Shown: piece by piece, positions 25,740 through 34,713 of the stretch
How the letters are laid out: every line of letters starts with the position of its first letter
Numbering within the stretch: position 1 is the first letter of the stretch
DNA from: Planctomycetota bacterium
Lineage (GTDB): Bacteria; Planctomycetota; Planctomycetia; Pirellulales; Thermoguttaceae
Length of the DNA: 64,000 nucleotides
Assembly: GCA_029550925.1 (NCBI GenBank)
Contig: JAKPGL010000035.1
Location: 1-64,000, forward strand
Direction of reading: 5' to 3'
Position numbers and translations under genes: made by a program
The notes under the pieces: model-generated
The model's input: only the letters and a program-made list of their open reading frames with translations
What the model was told of the DNA's origin: nothing
Databases searched by the model: none

Positions 25740-26120
25740 TTAGACTCGTCGGCGTTTTTTAGGTCGGCATCCGTTGTGGGGCAGCGGAGTAACGTCTTCA
25801 ATGGATTTAATCGTCAACCCGGCAGTCTGCAACGCGGTGATCGCACTTTCTCGACCGCTGCCCGGGCCTTTGACCTTCACATCCACTTCTTTCAGCCCAA
25901 ACTTCATGGCCTTGTCGGCGGCCTGTTGGGCGGCCATCTGACCGGCAAAAGGCGTACTTTTTCGGCTTCCTTTGAAGCCGCAGGTTCCGGCGCTCGACCA
26001 ACACAACGTATCGCCTTTCATGTCGGTAATCGTAACGATGGTGTTATTGAACGTGGTTTGAATATACACAATCCCCACCGTCACATTCCGACGAATTTTC
26101 CGTTTCTTCTGTTTCGCCAC
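25740..26120 (-). CDS. rpsK: 30S ribosomal protein S11
   Basis: The product has 126 residues and begins with a GTG. Family motifs are [38 protein letters not shown] and the C-terminal [19 protein letters not shown]11 forms part of the 30S platform and contacts the Shine-Dalgarno region. GGAGGAGGTG precedes the start. Confidence 0.98.
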   Translation of the reverse strand: MAKQKKRKIRRNVTVGIVYIQTTFNNTIVTITDMKGDTLCWSSAGTCGFKGSRKSTPFAGQMAAQQAADKAMKFGLKEVDVKVKGPGSGRESAITALQTAGLTIKSIEDVTPLPHNGCRPKKRRRV

Positions 26121-26264
26121 GGTGGACCCACCTCCTCCGATGGAATGGCTTCGGTTTTCTACTGCTTGGAAAGTCTAAATAAAAAGTTGCTCTATCCGAA
26201 ATATATTCGCTGCTTCTCGTCGGGACCGCCCCTGCTGGTTCTTCCAGCACGCGCAGGCGACCGG

Positions 26265-26648
26265 CTATCGGAGGTCTTTCACCCCTTTCTTGCCGGCGAC
26301 CGTCTTCTTGGGGCCTTTGCGGGTTCGTGCATTGGTGCGGGTGCGTTGGCCTCGCACCGGCAACCCTCGCCGATGCCGCAAGCCCCGATAACACCCAATA
26401 TCTTTCAACCGGGCGATATGTTGCGCCACCTGCCGACGCAATTGCCCTTCGATGACATATTCTTTGTCCAAAATGGTCGCCATCCGGGCCAGTTCGTCCT
26501 CCCGAAGTTCTTTTGCCCGCCGCTGGGGATCCACCCCCGCACTATGACACAACTCCCGAGCAATCTTCGGGCCAACCCCATACAAATAGGTCAGGGCAAT
26601 CACCGTAGGTTTGTCGCCGGGTATATCCACCCCTAATAAACGTGGCAT
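26265..26648 (-). CDS. rpsM: 30S ribosomal protein S13
   Basis: The product has 127 residues. It has the helix-two-turn-helix core YLYGVGPKIARELCHSAG, the central helix and the basic C-terminal tail GLRHRRGLPVRGQRTRTNAR plus TRKGPKKTVAGKKG. S13 joins the small-subunit head and contacts tRNA and L5. It sits between rpmJ and rpsK as usual. Confidence 0.98.
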   Translation of the reverse strand: MPRLLGVDIPGDKPTVIALTYLYGVGPKIARELCHSAGVDPQRRAKELREDELARMATILDKEYVIEGQLRRQVAQHIARLKDIGCYRGLRHRRGLPVRGQRTRTNARTRKGPKKTVAGKKGVKDLR

Positions 26649-26778
26649 AGTTCTCCTTTCCCCATCAGGCGTTTAGCCAGAAAATTATCCCTCTGCTTTA
26701 TCCCCAAAAGGCTAATCCATCCGAAGAAAACCCCTCCTGCTTGGCCGTTGAGAGTCGGCCAAGAGAGAATTCCTCGTT

Positions 26779-26799
26779 GGCGGGAATGATTGTTGTTCC
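26779..26799. repeat. Single arm of GTCATTCCCGC-type repeat
   Basis: GGCGGGAATGATTGTTGTTCC lies in the 228-base rpmJ-rpsM spacer. It resembles the ends of the other copies, with no clear partner arm here. Confidence 0.45.
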
Positions 26800-26876
26800 G
26801 GACTTGGCCCCACCTTTTCTCTAGCGGCGTCTTTGGTCAGCCCGCTTACCTCATAAAATCCAAGGGGGCCGTCCTT

Positions 26877-26990
26877 TTAGCCTTGGCGCTGTTTATGCCG
26901 GGGGTTGCTGCACACGACATAAACCACACCCTTCCGGCGCACGATTTTGCAGTGATTACATATCCGTTTAATGCTCGCACGCACTTTCAT
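26877..26990 (-). CDS. rpmJ: 50S ribosomal protein L36
   Basis: This 37-residue gene is read directly from the minus strand. The protein starts [20 protein letters not shown] and goes on with [17 protein letters not shown]. Three Cys and a His (C11, C14, C27, H32) fit the zinc-type L36. It lies between map and rpsM, the usual place, with its own candidate promoter 30 bases upstream. infA, which often precedes it, is absent. Confidence 0.97.
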   Translation of the reverse strand: MKVRASIKRICNHCKIVRRKGVVYVVCSNPRHKQRQG

Positions 26991-27025
26991 AGTCGCTGCC
27001 TTAGCCTTAAGGGGATAAAGTACTT

Positions 27026-27055
27026 AGTATAAAAAACAAAAGGAAGCTTAATCAA
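27026..27055 (-). promoter_or_regulatory. Candidate promoter for rpmJ and the alpha operon
   Basis: On the minus strand TTGATT is followed after 18 bases by TATACT in a T-rich stretch, about 35 bases ahead of the rpmJ start. It would separate the alpha group from the spc group. Confidence 0.45.
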
Positions 27056-27153
27056 GCCCCCCTTCGGGAGAAAACCTTGTTTCTTCCGGGGTTTATCTGT
27101 CCGATTGCTCCAATCCGGAAGGAAAGAGGCTCGAACAGAAAGGGAAATCCCTA

Positions 27154-27176
27154 AAAATACCACTTGTTGGTGGTTT
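27154..27176 (-). terminator. Weak hairpin after map
   Basis: ACCAC-CAACAA-GTGGT is followed on the minus strand by ATTTTTAGG, right after the map stop. The 5 bp stem is short, so termination is possible but uncertain. Confidence 0.35.
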
Positions 27177-27183
27177 TGTGTTC

Positions 27184-28107
27184 CTATTTTGTGGGGGCCG
27201 GAGGGCCTTTTGGTTCCATCTGGGGAGATAAAAATAACTCATCCAGGGGTTGCCCCGGCGGCCCGGTCAATACATAAGGCCCCCACTCGGTGATCGCCAC
27301 CGTGTGCTCAAAATGGGCGCTTGGTTTACCATCGGCGGTTACCTGGGTCCAATGATCCGGCATGAGCCGAACTCTTTTGGTCCCCATGTTGACCATTGGT
27401 TCAATGGCAATGACCAATCCTGGGCGGATTGGAAAATCGTTGTTCCGCAACCACTTGGGACTGACAAAGTTCGGCACTTGAGGTTCTTCGTGCATTTCCC
27501 GTCCGATCCCGTGGCCGACAAAATCTTCCACGACCGAGAAGCCATGGCTTCGGACAAAATCGGCCATATCGGCGGCGATTTGGCTCCAAAATTTCTTTTT
27601 TGCCAGCAAGGAGATGGCTAAATCCAGGGCTGCTTTGGTAACGTCGATCAGACGTTGAAGTTCGGGTTGGATTGGCCCGGCTGGGTAGGTGGCGGCGGCG
27701 TCGCCGCACCAGCCGTCCAGTTTGCAACCGGTGTCCAGGCTCAGGATATCGCCCTCGGCCAGGCGTCGGGGACCAGGAATACCATGAACGACTTCTTCGT
27801 TGATGGAGGTACAGCAGACCGCCGGGAAAGGCACTTTGCCTGGCACCCCCTTGAAAAGAGGGATGGCCTTCCGGTGCTGGAAAAATTGTTCGATAACGGT
27901 ATCCAGCTCTCCGGTGCTTACGCCAGGCTGAATCCTGCTGGCGGCCAACTGGAGGGCTTCCCAAACGACCAGCCCTGCCCGACGCATCAGGGCTATTTCC
28001 CGGTTCGAGCGTAAAATGATTCTTGATCTCTCCACCGTCCGGTATTCCCAGCCCAGCCAGGGATTCTCAGGAGGGCTTGCCGTCCTGGAGACTTTTTCCA
28101 CCTGCAA
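27184..28107 (-). CDS. map: Methionine aminopeptidase, type I
   Basis: The product removes the N-terminal Met from new proteins. The five metal ligands are visible: two Asp in SLDTGCKLDGWCGDAAATY, the His in FVGHGIGREMHEEP, and Glu in VIAIEPM and AHFEHTVAI. The chosen frame start is a TTG (307 residues), longer than the usual 250-285. An in-frame GTG at 28035 would begin MERSRIILRSNREIALMRR, which matches the family opening better and gives 283 residues, so the start is uncertain. It follows adk by 29 bases. Confidence 0.96.
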   Translation of the reverse strand: MQVEKVSRTASPPENPWLGWEYRTVERSRIILRSNREIALMRRAGLVVWEALQLAASRIQPGVSTGELDTVIEQFFQHRKAIPLFKGVPGKVPFPAVCCTSINEEVVHGIPGPRRLAEGDILSLDTGCKLDGWCGDAAATYPAGPIQPELQRLIDVTKAALDLAISLLAKKKFWSQIAADMADFVRSHGFSVVEDFVGHGIGREMHEEPQVPNFVSPKWLRNNDFPIRPGLVIAIEPMVNMGTKRVRLMPDHWTQVTADGKPSAHFEHTVAITEWGPYVLTGPPGQPLDELFLSPQMEPKGPPAPTK

Positions 28108-28136
28108 GGGAGTCCTTCGCCAAATCGCCGAAGGGG

Positions 28137-28718
28137 CTATTTCCGATGCCGGCCGGCCCGGTCTCCAAGAGAATCCACCACCTGTTGAATCCGCTGGAAG
28201 ATTTCTTCGACGGTTCCCATACCGTCGATGGTCTTCAATAACCGGCGCTGTTGATAGTAGTCCAATAGGGGTTCTGTCTGTTGGCGATAGGCGACCAAGC
28301 GTTGGCGGATGACTTCGGGTTTGTCGTCGGAGCGTCCCCTGCCTGACAATCGGCGGAACAGCTCCTCATCAGGAACCCGAAGTTCCAAGACCACGTCCAG
28401 AGGTTCGCCGGTCTCGGCCAACATGCGATCCAGGGCTTCCGCCTGGGCCAAGGTCCTGGGGAAACCATCCAGCAGGTAGCCCGTTCGGCAATCGGCGGCG
28501 GCCAAACGCTCCTTGACAATTGCCAGGATGATGTCATCCGGGACCAATTGTCCGGCGGACATATACCGGTCGGCCAATTTGCCGATCTCTGTTTGCGCAT
28601 CCCGAGCCGCCCGGAGCATATCGCCCGTAGAAAGATGAACCAATCCATACCGTTGGATTAACAGGGCTGCTTGGGTCCCTTTACCGGCCCCCGGCGGCCC
28701 AATAAATACCATGCGCAT
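28137..28718 (-). CDS. adk: Adenylate kinase, short-lid type
   Basis: The product has 193 residues. It catalyses 2 ADP to ATP plus AMP. The P-loop is FIGPPGAGKGTQ at residues 5-16; LSTGDMLRAA, GYLLDGFPRT and SGRGRSDDKPEVIRQRL are the AMP-binding, Walker B-like and short-lid segments. The lid lacks the zinc cysteines of long-lid forms. It is in the usual secY-adk-map order. Confidence 0.97.
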   Translation of the reverse strand: MRMVFIGPPGAGKGTQAALLIQRYGLVHLSTGDMLRAARDAQTEIGKLADRYMSAGQLVPDDIILAIVKERLAAADCRTGYLLDGFPRTLAQAEALDRMLAETGEPLDVVLELRVPDEELFRRLSGRGRSDDKPEVIRQRLVAYRQQTEPLLDYYQQRRLLKTIDGMGTVEEIFQRIQQVVDSLGDRAGRHRK

Positions 28719-28825
28719 CGTTGCCGTCCCTTAGGAAAAAGGTTTTTTGGAATACTTTTGGCGCCCTTCGGGAAACCTCTCTCCCGGTGGTCTCTTCCCG
28801 ACAATCCCTCAACGCTATGAGAAGG

Positions 28826-30178
28826 CTACTGCAATAAGCCTTTGTAATTGCGCATGACCAGATGGCTGTCGATCTTCTGCACCAGATCGAAAGCCACACT
28901 GACGGCAATCAGCAGGCTGGTGCCGCCGTAGAAACTGGCGATATCATAGCCCACATGGAGCCAACTGGAAATCAGTGTAGGTACAATGGCGACAAAAGCC
29001 AAAAAGCCGGCGCCCACATACGTAATGCGGACCATCACTTTTTCGAGGTATTCGGCGGTGCGTCGGCCCGGACGATACCCCGGGATGAACGTACCGTAGT
29101 TTTTCAGGTTATCGGCCATGTCTTTGGGGTTAAAGGTGATGGCGGTCCAGAAATAGCAGAAGAAGTAAATCAGGGCGATATAGAGGATGTTATAGGTGTA
29201 GCCGTCCCCTCGATGAAAAGCCCCCTCTACTTCTTTCAGCCAAGCCGCGGTCGGATAAAGATGCGACAGGTAACTAAACAGCACCGAAGGGAAAAGTAGT
29301 AAACTGGAGGCAAAGACGATCGGCATGACGCCGGACTGATTGACCCGCAGAGGCAAGTATTGCCGGGTCCCGCCATAGACCCGCCGACCTCGAACATGCT
29401 TGGCGCTTTGGGTCGGGATGCGACGTTGACCGAGCGTGATAAACACTACCCCAAACACCACCCCGATAAACAGCCCCATCAGGACCACCACCTTGTCGAT
29501 GCCGGCTTGGCCGCCCAGTTGGATCATCCCCTGCTCGAACATCGGCTCAAACAGACGAATGCCCGCCGCCGGCATCCGTGCCAGGATACCGGCCATGATC
29601 AGCAGGCTGATACCGTTGCCTATGCCGTATTCGTCGATCTGTTCCCCAAGCCACATCAGGAAGGTGGCCCCGGCGGTCATGGTCAACACCGCCGTCAGTT
29701 GCCACCAAAACGACAACGTCTGCCCTTCCGTGAGAAAATGATCATAGATCAACCCGTTCCGCACCAAGAAATTCACATAGAACCAGCTTTGTCCCAGGCA
29801 GAGCAGTACGGTGGCGTATCGAGTGTATTCGTTGATTTTCTTCCGACCCGCTTCGCCCTCTTTCTGAAGCTGTTCCAACGGCGGATACACGCTGGCCAAC
29901 AACTGAAAGATAATCGAGGCCGAGATATAGGGCATAATGCCCAAACCGAAGATGGTCGCCTGGTTCAATTGGCTGGCGCTGAAGATGGCGGCGTATTCAA
30001 AAATTTGTCCTAATCCTGTTTTGGCCTGCTCTTTGAACCACTCGGTCATGTGTTGGCGGTTGACGATCGGCAGCGGAATCTGCCAACCGATCCGATAGAT
30101 CGCCAGCATCACCAACGTCAGCAGGATTTTCCGCCGGAGTTCCGGGATCGTGAAGACGATACGGATTTTTTCCCACAT
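28826..30178 (-). CDS. secY: Preprotein translocase subunit SecY
   Basis: The product has 450 residues with about ten membrane helices, the core of the SecYEG channel. Seen are the first helix ILLTLVMLAIYRIGWQIPLP, the plug-region TIFGLGIMPYISASIIFQLL, the GQRRIPTQSAKHVRGRRVYG cytoplasmic loop and the late helices GAGFLAFVAIVPTLI and GGTSLLIAVSVAFDLVQKID. It lies between rplO and adk, but 420 bases separate it from rplO. Confidence 0.98.
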   Translation of the reverse strand: MWEKIRIVFTIPELRRKILLTLVMLAIYRIGWQIPLPIVNRQHMTEWFKEQAKTGLGQIFEYAAIFSASQLNQATIFGLGIMPYISASIIFQLLASVYPPLEQLQKEGEAGRKKINEYTRYATVLLCLGQSWFYVNFLVRNGLIYDHFLTEGQTLSFWWQLTAVLTMTAGATFLMWLGEQIDEYGIGNGISLLIMAGILARMPAAGIRLFEPMFEQGMIQLGGQAGIDKVVVLMGLFIGVVFGVVFITLGQRRIPTQSAKHVRGRRVYGGTRQYLPLRVNQSGVMPIVFASSLLLFPSVLFSYLSHLYPTAAWLKEVEGAFHRGDGYTYNILYIALIYFFCYFWTAITFNPKDMADNLKNYGTFIPGYRPGRRTAEYLEKVMVRITYVGAGFLAFVAIVPTLISSWLHVGYDIASFYGGTSLLIAVSVAFDLVQKIDSHLVMRNYKGLLQ

Positions 30179-30598
30179 GGCGGATACTTCCGTAAAAAAG
30201 CCAATGAACTTCCGTATTACCTCAGCCGAGCGACGCTCACCCTATAAGGCGCCTTTAAGGACACCCTATTGGGAAAAGGACACCCCATTAGGAAGATGCC
30301 CCATCCCGTGTCATTCCCGCACCACCAGGAATCCATGCGTGTTTTTTTCGTCCGTTTATTTGCCGCTGGATACCCGCTTTCGCAGGGATGACACCAAGGG
30401 ATTCCTCCCTTCGGCCGAACTGTTACGAACTCCCTAGACCAATCTACTCCCTTCCACGGGCCGAATCTTTACTCCCCCGTTAGGACGATCAAACGTCCCC
30501 ACGGAAACCGTCCCCTTCCTCCCCACCGAGGGATCGAGGAAAGGACAATTCGGATTTTGATTGTTTCAGGCCCTTCCGAATACGGTCTAATTCCCTTT
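30179..30598. other. Spacer between rplO and secY, 420 bases
   Basis: It holds the dispersed repeat at 30308-30394 and otherwise nothing recognised. rplO and secY are normally close, so the insertion of a repeat explains part of the gap. The nearest reading frame here is not supported. Confidence 0.6.
30308..30394. repeat. GTCATTCCCGC-type inverted repeat inside the spc operon
   Basis: GTGTCATTCCCGC at 30308-30320 faces GCAGGGATGACAC at 30382-30394, with one mismatched pair over 13 bases and AGGAATCCA/TGGATACC inner arms. Confidence 0.75.
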
Positions 30599-31099
30599 TC
30601 AGGACGTTTTCGAAGTTTTCGGTTTCATTTTATTTTTAGGAACGGGTTTTGGGCCGGGCAGGATGTGGACTTGGCCGCCGGCCTGTTGGATTTTTTCTCT
30701 GGCCGATTGGGTAAATCGGTGGGCGGCGACGTGCAGCGGCTTGGTCAATGGACCGTCGCCGAGGATTTTCAGCATGTCAAAGGCGCCTTTCACGAGGCCC
30801 TTTTCCCGCAAGGTTTCGGGAGTAACCTCTTGATTGGGCTGGAATGCCTTGTCCAGGACGCCCACATTGATCTCGGCCACGACGGGGGCAAACCGGTTGT
30901 GGAATCCCCGTTTGGGAATGCGGCGGGCCAAGGGCATCCGACCGCCCTCGAAGGCGGGGGAACAAGACCAACCGGAACGGGAAGCCTGTCCTTTGTGTCC
31001 TCGGCCGGCAGTCTTGCCGTGCCCCGATCCTGGCCCCCGGCCAATACGTTTGCGTTTTCGGTGTTTGGTAACTGCTTGGTGAACATCGGCTAGGTTCAT
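30599..31099 (-). CDS. rplO: 50S ribosomal protein L15
   Basis: The product has 166 residues. It starts with the basic [20 protein letters not shown] and [11 protein letters not shown], then [17 protein letters not shown], typical of L15. A basic tail ([16 protein letters not shown]) follows the usual C-terminus. Its ATG overlaps the rpsE stop by 4 bases, leaving no room for rpmD (L30). Confidence 0.97.
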   Translation of the reverse strand: MNLADVHQAVTKHRKRKRIGRGPGSGHGKTAGRGHKGQASRSGWSCSPAFEGGRMPLARRIPKRGFHNRFAPVVAEINVGVLDKAFQPNQEVTPETLREKGLVKGAFDMLKILGDGPLTKPLHVAAHRFTQSAREKIQQAGGQVHILPGPKPVPKNKMKPKTSKTS

Positions 31100-31593
31100 G
31101 ACAGTGCAACTCCCCGTAATCGTTCCACTTCGCTGCGCGACCGAAGACTTTGCAAGGCTTGCAGGGTGGCTTTCACGACATTATGCGGATTGGTCGATCC
31201 ATAGCATTTGGTCAAAATGTTTCGGATGCCGCAGGCGTCGCAGACGGCCTTGACCGCCATTCCGGCGATCACCCCCGTGCCTTCGCCGGCGGGAATCAAG
31301 ACCACCCGAGACGTACCAAAATGTCCCCATACTTTATGGGGAATCGTATCGCCTTCCAGAGGGATCGTCGTCATACTACGTTGGGCGTGTTTGATGGCCT
31401 TTTCGACCGCGGGGGGCACTTCGTTGGCTTTTCCGTACCCCAAGCCCACACGCCCTTGTCCATCGCCGACCACCACCAGGGCGGTAAAACTGAACCGGCG
31501 TCCCCCTTTGACCACCGCGGCACAGCGACGGATTTTCAGCACCTTTTCGATCAGTTGACCTTGAATCGCAGCGGATTCGTGTTCAGCTTCCAT
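31096..31593 (-). CDS. rpsE: 30S ribosomal protein S5
   Basis: The product has 165 residues. The double-stranded RNA-binding fold appears as [19 protein letters not shown] and [19 protein letters not shown], and the C-terminal domain as [18 protein letters not shown] and [16 protein letters not shown]5 acts in decoding accuracy at the mRNA entry. It overlaps rplO by 4 bases. Confidence 0.98.
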   Translation of the reverse strand: MEAEHESAAIQGQLIEKVLKIRRCAAVVKGGRRFSFTALVVVGDGQGRVGLGYGKANEVPPAVEKAIKHAQRSMTTIPLEGDTIPHKVWGHFGTSRVVLIPAGEGTGVIAGMAVKAVCDACGIRNILTKCYGSTNPHNVVKATLQALQSLRSRSEVERLRGVALS

Positions 31594-31654
31594 AGGAAGT
31601 TCTTTCGTTCAGCCCAAAAGGATAGAGGGAAAGGGACGATCTATCAGGAATCCT

Positions 31655-32155
31655 TTACTGGTCGGAATCTGTCTTTTTGGGGGCTTTGGGGGCCGATTTC
31701 TGTTTTCCTCCTGCGCCTGCCTTGGAGGACTTTTTGGGGGCTTTTTCGGGCTTGGCCTCTGCGGGCTCTTCCGAAACCTTTTTGGCGCCGAGGTCCAATC
31801 CGGCGTCTCGAGCGGCGTCGGCCAGAGCGGCGACCCGGCCGTGATATTTATACGCACCGCGATCCAGCGTCGCCTTGGTAATCCCCGCCGCCAAGGCCCG
31901 TTGGGCGATCAACTGGCCCACCCATTTGGCCGCCTCGATATTGCCCCCGTGTTTTAACTTTTCTCGGAGTTCTTTTTCCAGGGTGCTGGCAGCCGCCAGG
32001 GTCCGCCCTTCGTTCTGGTCGATGACCTGGGCATAAATATGGCGATGACTGCGGAACACACTCAGCCGAGGCCGATTCAAGCCCCTTCGGAGCCGATTCC
32101 GCACCCGAAACTTCCGACGCACTCGTCGTAGGGTAATCCGTTTTTGCTGTTTCAC
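31655..32155 (-). CDS. rplR: 50S ribosomal protein L18 with basic tail
   Basis: The product has 166 residues from the GTG at 32155, which gives the family-like opening [20 protein letters not shown]; the open frame runs 19 codons further to 32212. The core contains [19 protein letters not shown] and [20 protein letters not shown]. Beyond about residue 120 the C-terminus is a Lys/Ala/Pro-rich disordered tail ([17 protein letters not shown]), absent from standard L18. L18 binds 5S rRNA. Confidence 0.95.
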   Translation of the reverse strand: MKQQKRITLRRVRRKFRVRNRLRRGLNRPRLSVFRSHRHIYAQVIDQNEGRTLAAASTLEKELREKLKHGGNIEAAKWVGQLIAQRALAAGITKATLDRGAYKYHGRVAALADAARDAGLDLGAKKVSEEPAEAKPEKAPKKSSKAGAGGKQKSAPKAPKKTDSDQ

Positions 32156-32230
32156 GACGCCGACTCTCTTGCAAAATCGTGGATACTCGAAATGGCCCCA
32201 ACCCAAAACCAAGTAGGAATGGGAAGGTGC

Positions 32231-32776
32231 TTACTTGACGACCGCTTTGCCTTCTTTGCGGCGGATTTGTTCGCCTTCGTAGCGGATTCCTTTCCCTTTG
32301 TAGGGTTCCGGTTTGCGTTTGGCGCGGACTTCGGCGGCGAACTCGCCGACCAGTTGCTTGTCGATCCCCTTGATCGAAATATGCTGTTGATCGGGACAGG
32401 TAACCTTCAAACCCGGGGGAATCGGCACTTGCAGTTCGTTCGCGTAGCCCACGCGGAGTTGCAACACATTGCCCTGCACCGCCGCCAGATACCCCACCCC
32501 AACGATTTCCAAACGTTTCTCATATCCCTGGGTGACGCCGACGACCATATTTTGGAGGACGGCGCGGGTCAACCCATGAAAAGCCTTCGCCTGGCGGGTT
32601 TCGGCCGCCTGGGTGACTTTGATTTGCCGGGCGACCGGATCATACTCCACCGCCACTTCGGGACGAAGGGACCATTGGAGTTTTCCCAAAGGACCTTCAA
32701 TGGTGACGGTCCGATCGGAAATCTCTACCTTGACGTTCTCTGGAATCGGAAGCGGTTTTTTACCGATTCGGGACAT
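32231..32776 (-). CDS. rplF: 50S ribosomal protein L6
   Basis: The product has 181 residues. It opens MSRIGKKPLPIPENVKVEIS and ends with the conserved PEPYKGKGIRYEGEQIRRKEG plus KAVVK. The two L6 repeat domains sit near the factor-binding site beside the sarcin-ricin loop. It lies between rpsH and rplR. Confidence 0.98.
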   Translation of the reverse strand: MSRIGKKPLPIPENVKVEISDRTVTIEGPLGKLQWSLRPEVAVEYDPVARQIKVTQAAETRQAKAFHGLTRAVLQNMVVGVTQGYEKRLEIVGVGYLAAVQGNVLQLRVGYANELQVPIPPGLKVTCPDQQHISIKGIDKQLVGEFAAEVRAKRKPEPYKGKGIRYEGEQIRRKEGKAVVK

Positions 32777-32931
32777 GGCGGTTTCTTTCTTCTACCGATC
32801 TATTTTGTCTTTCGTCGGCCAATTGGATTGGTGCGGCATGGAAAACACCTCTGCCGGAGTCCTTCGGGACGCCGGGAAAACAGTTGCCCGACCGCATCGA
32901 GCTGGTTGGCCGACTCCTACATCCAACGCTC

Positions 32932-33327
32932 TTACCAAACCTCACACAGGACTTCGCCGCCGAGGCGCCGCTGCCGGGCTTCCCGGTCGCTGATAATACC
33001 TCGGCTGGTGCTGAGGATCGTGATGCCCAAGCCGTTGAGCACCGGTTTCAGTTTCGACACAGGGCTGTAAATCCGACGTCCTGGTTTGCTGACGCGGCGA
33101 ATATGCCGAATGACCCGTTCTCCGTTAGGGCCGTATTTCAAATAGACCCGTAGTTGCCGAACTGGTTGGGCCTCGATCTCTTCCCAATCCCAGATGTATC
33201 CTTCCCGTTTGAGGACTTCGGCCAGGCCCCGTTTGAGGCCGGAGGCGGGTATGTCCACAAAAGGACGTTCCACACGAACCGCGTTTCGGATACGGGTCAA
33301 CATGTCAGCAATCGGATCGGTCATCAT
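32932..33327 (-). CDS. rpsH: 30S ribosomal protein S8
   Basis: The product has 131 residues from the Met at 33327 (MMTDPIADMLTRIRNA); the longer frame to 33348 adds seven basic residues without homology. The C-terminal signature STSRGIISDREARQRRLGGE is intact. S8 binds 16S helix 21 and can repress the spc operon. Confidence 0.97.
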   Translation of the reverse strand: MMTDPIADMLTRIRNAVRVERPFVDIPASGLKRGLAEVLKREGYIWDWEEIEAQPVRQLRVYLKYGPNGERVIRHIRRVSKPGRRIYSPVSKLKPVLNGLGITILSTSRGIISDREARQRRLGGEVLCEVW

Positions 33328-33402
33328 AGGTTTTTGCCTGCCTCGCAAACCATCCCCTTGATGGAAGTTGGCTCGACCGGGCTTCCTGCTCGGTCGGGCG
33401 CC

Positions 33403-33588
33403 CTACCAACTGGCCTTTCGGACGCCAGGAATCATTCCCTGATCCGCTAGATTCCGCAAACAGATACGACAAATCCCAAATTTTCGGAAAAATCCACGAG
33501 GGCGACCGCACAGTCGGCACCGATTTCGATGCCGGGTTGAAAACTTCGGCGGCCTCATCGCTTTGATAATCTTCGCTTTACAGGCCAT
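33403..33588 (-). CDS. rpsZ: 30S ribosomal protein S14, zinc-type (short)
   Basis: The product has 61 residues from the ATG at 33588. It is the short zinc form: CRLC and CRIC in [20 protein letters not shown] and [17 protein letters not shown]. The ORF extends 20 codons upstream without homology. It lies between rplE and rpsH. Confidence 0.97.
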   Translation of the reverse strand: MACKAKIIKAMRPPKFSTRHRNRCRLCGRPRGFFRKFGICRICLRNLADQGMIPGVRKASW

Positions 33589-33738
33589 AAAAAACCATTC
33601 CTCCACCAGCGTTCGGCTCAGGACCGGACGGTTCCTGGAATGTTCCAACAGGTATCGAGTTCCTTACGTTCCCAACAACTCCTTTGTTTCTCTTCCGCCG
33701 ACGCCCAGTGCGACGGCCATCGAATGGGCGAAGAAGGG

Positions 33739-34338
33739 TCATTTTTTCTTCTTCGGCGCCGTTGTTTTTGGGGCGGCCGTTTCCGTCCCTCGAAACGGCA
33801 AACCCAACTCCCGGAGCAACTGCCGGGCCTCGTCGTCGTTGCGGGCCGACGTGCATATCGTAATGTTCAATCCTTGCGTCCGAGTGTATCGGTCCGGGTT
33901 CAGTTCAGGAAAGACCCACTGCTCGGAAAGTCCTAGGCTATAGTTTCCGCGCCCATCAAACCCATGGGGATTCAGGCCACGGAAGTCCCGGACCCGCGGC
34001 AACGCAATGGAAATCAACCGATCTAGGAACTCATACATGCGTCGGCCGCGCAACGTTACCTTACATCCAATGGCCATTCCCTTGCGAAGTCGGAAATTGG
34101 CCACGGATTTCCGTGCTCGGGTCATCACCGGCTTTTGACCGGAAATGTGGGTAAGGGCGTCCATGGCCTCTTCGAGATGTTTCTTCTCGCTCGTGGCGCT
34201 GCCAACGCCCATGTTGACCACGATCTTTTTCAACTTCGGCAGGCTGAGGACATTGCTCCGCCCCAACCGCTGGGCCAACGCCGGCAGCACTTCCTGTTGA
34301 TACCGTTGCTGGAGTCTTGGGAGGGTCTGTGTCGTCAT
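33739..34338 (-). CDS. rplE: 50S ribosomal protein L5
   Basis: The product has 199 residues. Signature LKKIVVNMGVGSATSEKKHL is followed by TRARKSVANFRLRKGMAIGC and GRGNYSLGLSEQWVFPEL. The C-terminus adds a short Lys/Pro tail (ETAAPKTTAPKKKK). L5 joins the 5S rRNA and contacts P-site tRNA. Confidence 0.98.
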   Translation of the reverse strand: MTTQTLPRLQQRYQQEVLPALAQRLGRSNVLSLPKLKKIVVNMGVGSATSEKKHLEEAMDALTHISGQKPVMTRARKSVANFRLRKGMAIGCKVTLRGRRMYEFLDRLISIALPRVRDFRGLNPHGFDGRGNYSLGLSEQWVFPELNPDRYTRTQGLNITICTSARNDDEARQLLRELGLPFRGTETAAPKTTAPKKKK

Positions 34339-34344
34339 CGTCGT

Positions 34345-34713
34345 TTATCCCTCCGAAGTTGTGGAAGGTTTGGGAGCACTTTTGACGCGCGGAGCGCCAA
34401 TCAGCCCTAAGCTAGCGCTACATTTTCGGCAGAACCGTTCTTTGGCGCCGTCCGGCAATGTTCGGGCGCCTATGCGAGTAGGCTTATTGCACTTGGGGCA
34501 GACAATCATCACTTTGGAAACCCCCAGGGGCATCTCCCGGGTCAGGACTCCTCCTTGAGGGGTCTTCCGGGTTCGGTGCATGTGCTTTTTCACCTGGTTG
34601 ACCCCTTCGATAACGAGTTTCCCCGTCTTTCGGTCCACCCGGAGGATCTTTCCGCGAACGCCCTTGTCGTCGCCGGAAATCACCTCCACTATATCACCCG
34701 TTCGCAGTCGCAT
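34345..34713 (-). CDS. rplX: 50S ribosomal protein L24
   Basis: The product has 122 residues. The KOW motif TGDIVEVISGDDKGVRGKIL starts the protein, and a C-terminal zinc ribbon has CPKC and CRKC (VCPKCNKPTRIGAR, RFCRKCSA), followed by a short tail. L24 starts 50S assembly. Its start overlaps the rplN stop by one base. Confidence 0.98.
   Translation of the reverse strand: MRLRTGDIVEVISGDDKGVRGKILRVDRKTGKLVIEGVNQVKKHMHRTRKTPQGGVLTREMPLGVSKVMIVCPKCNKPTRIGARTLPDGAKERFCRKCSASLGLIGAPRVKSAPKPSTTSEG

Noticed and set aside
32144-33070. Plus-strand ORF of 308 codons
   Set aside because: It runs antisense across rplF and the start of rpsH, which are certain.
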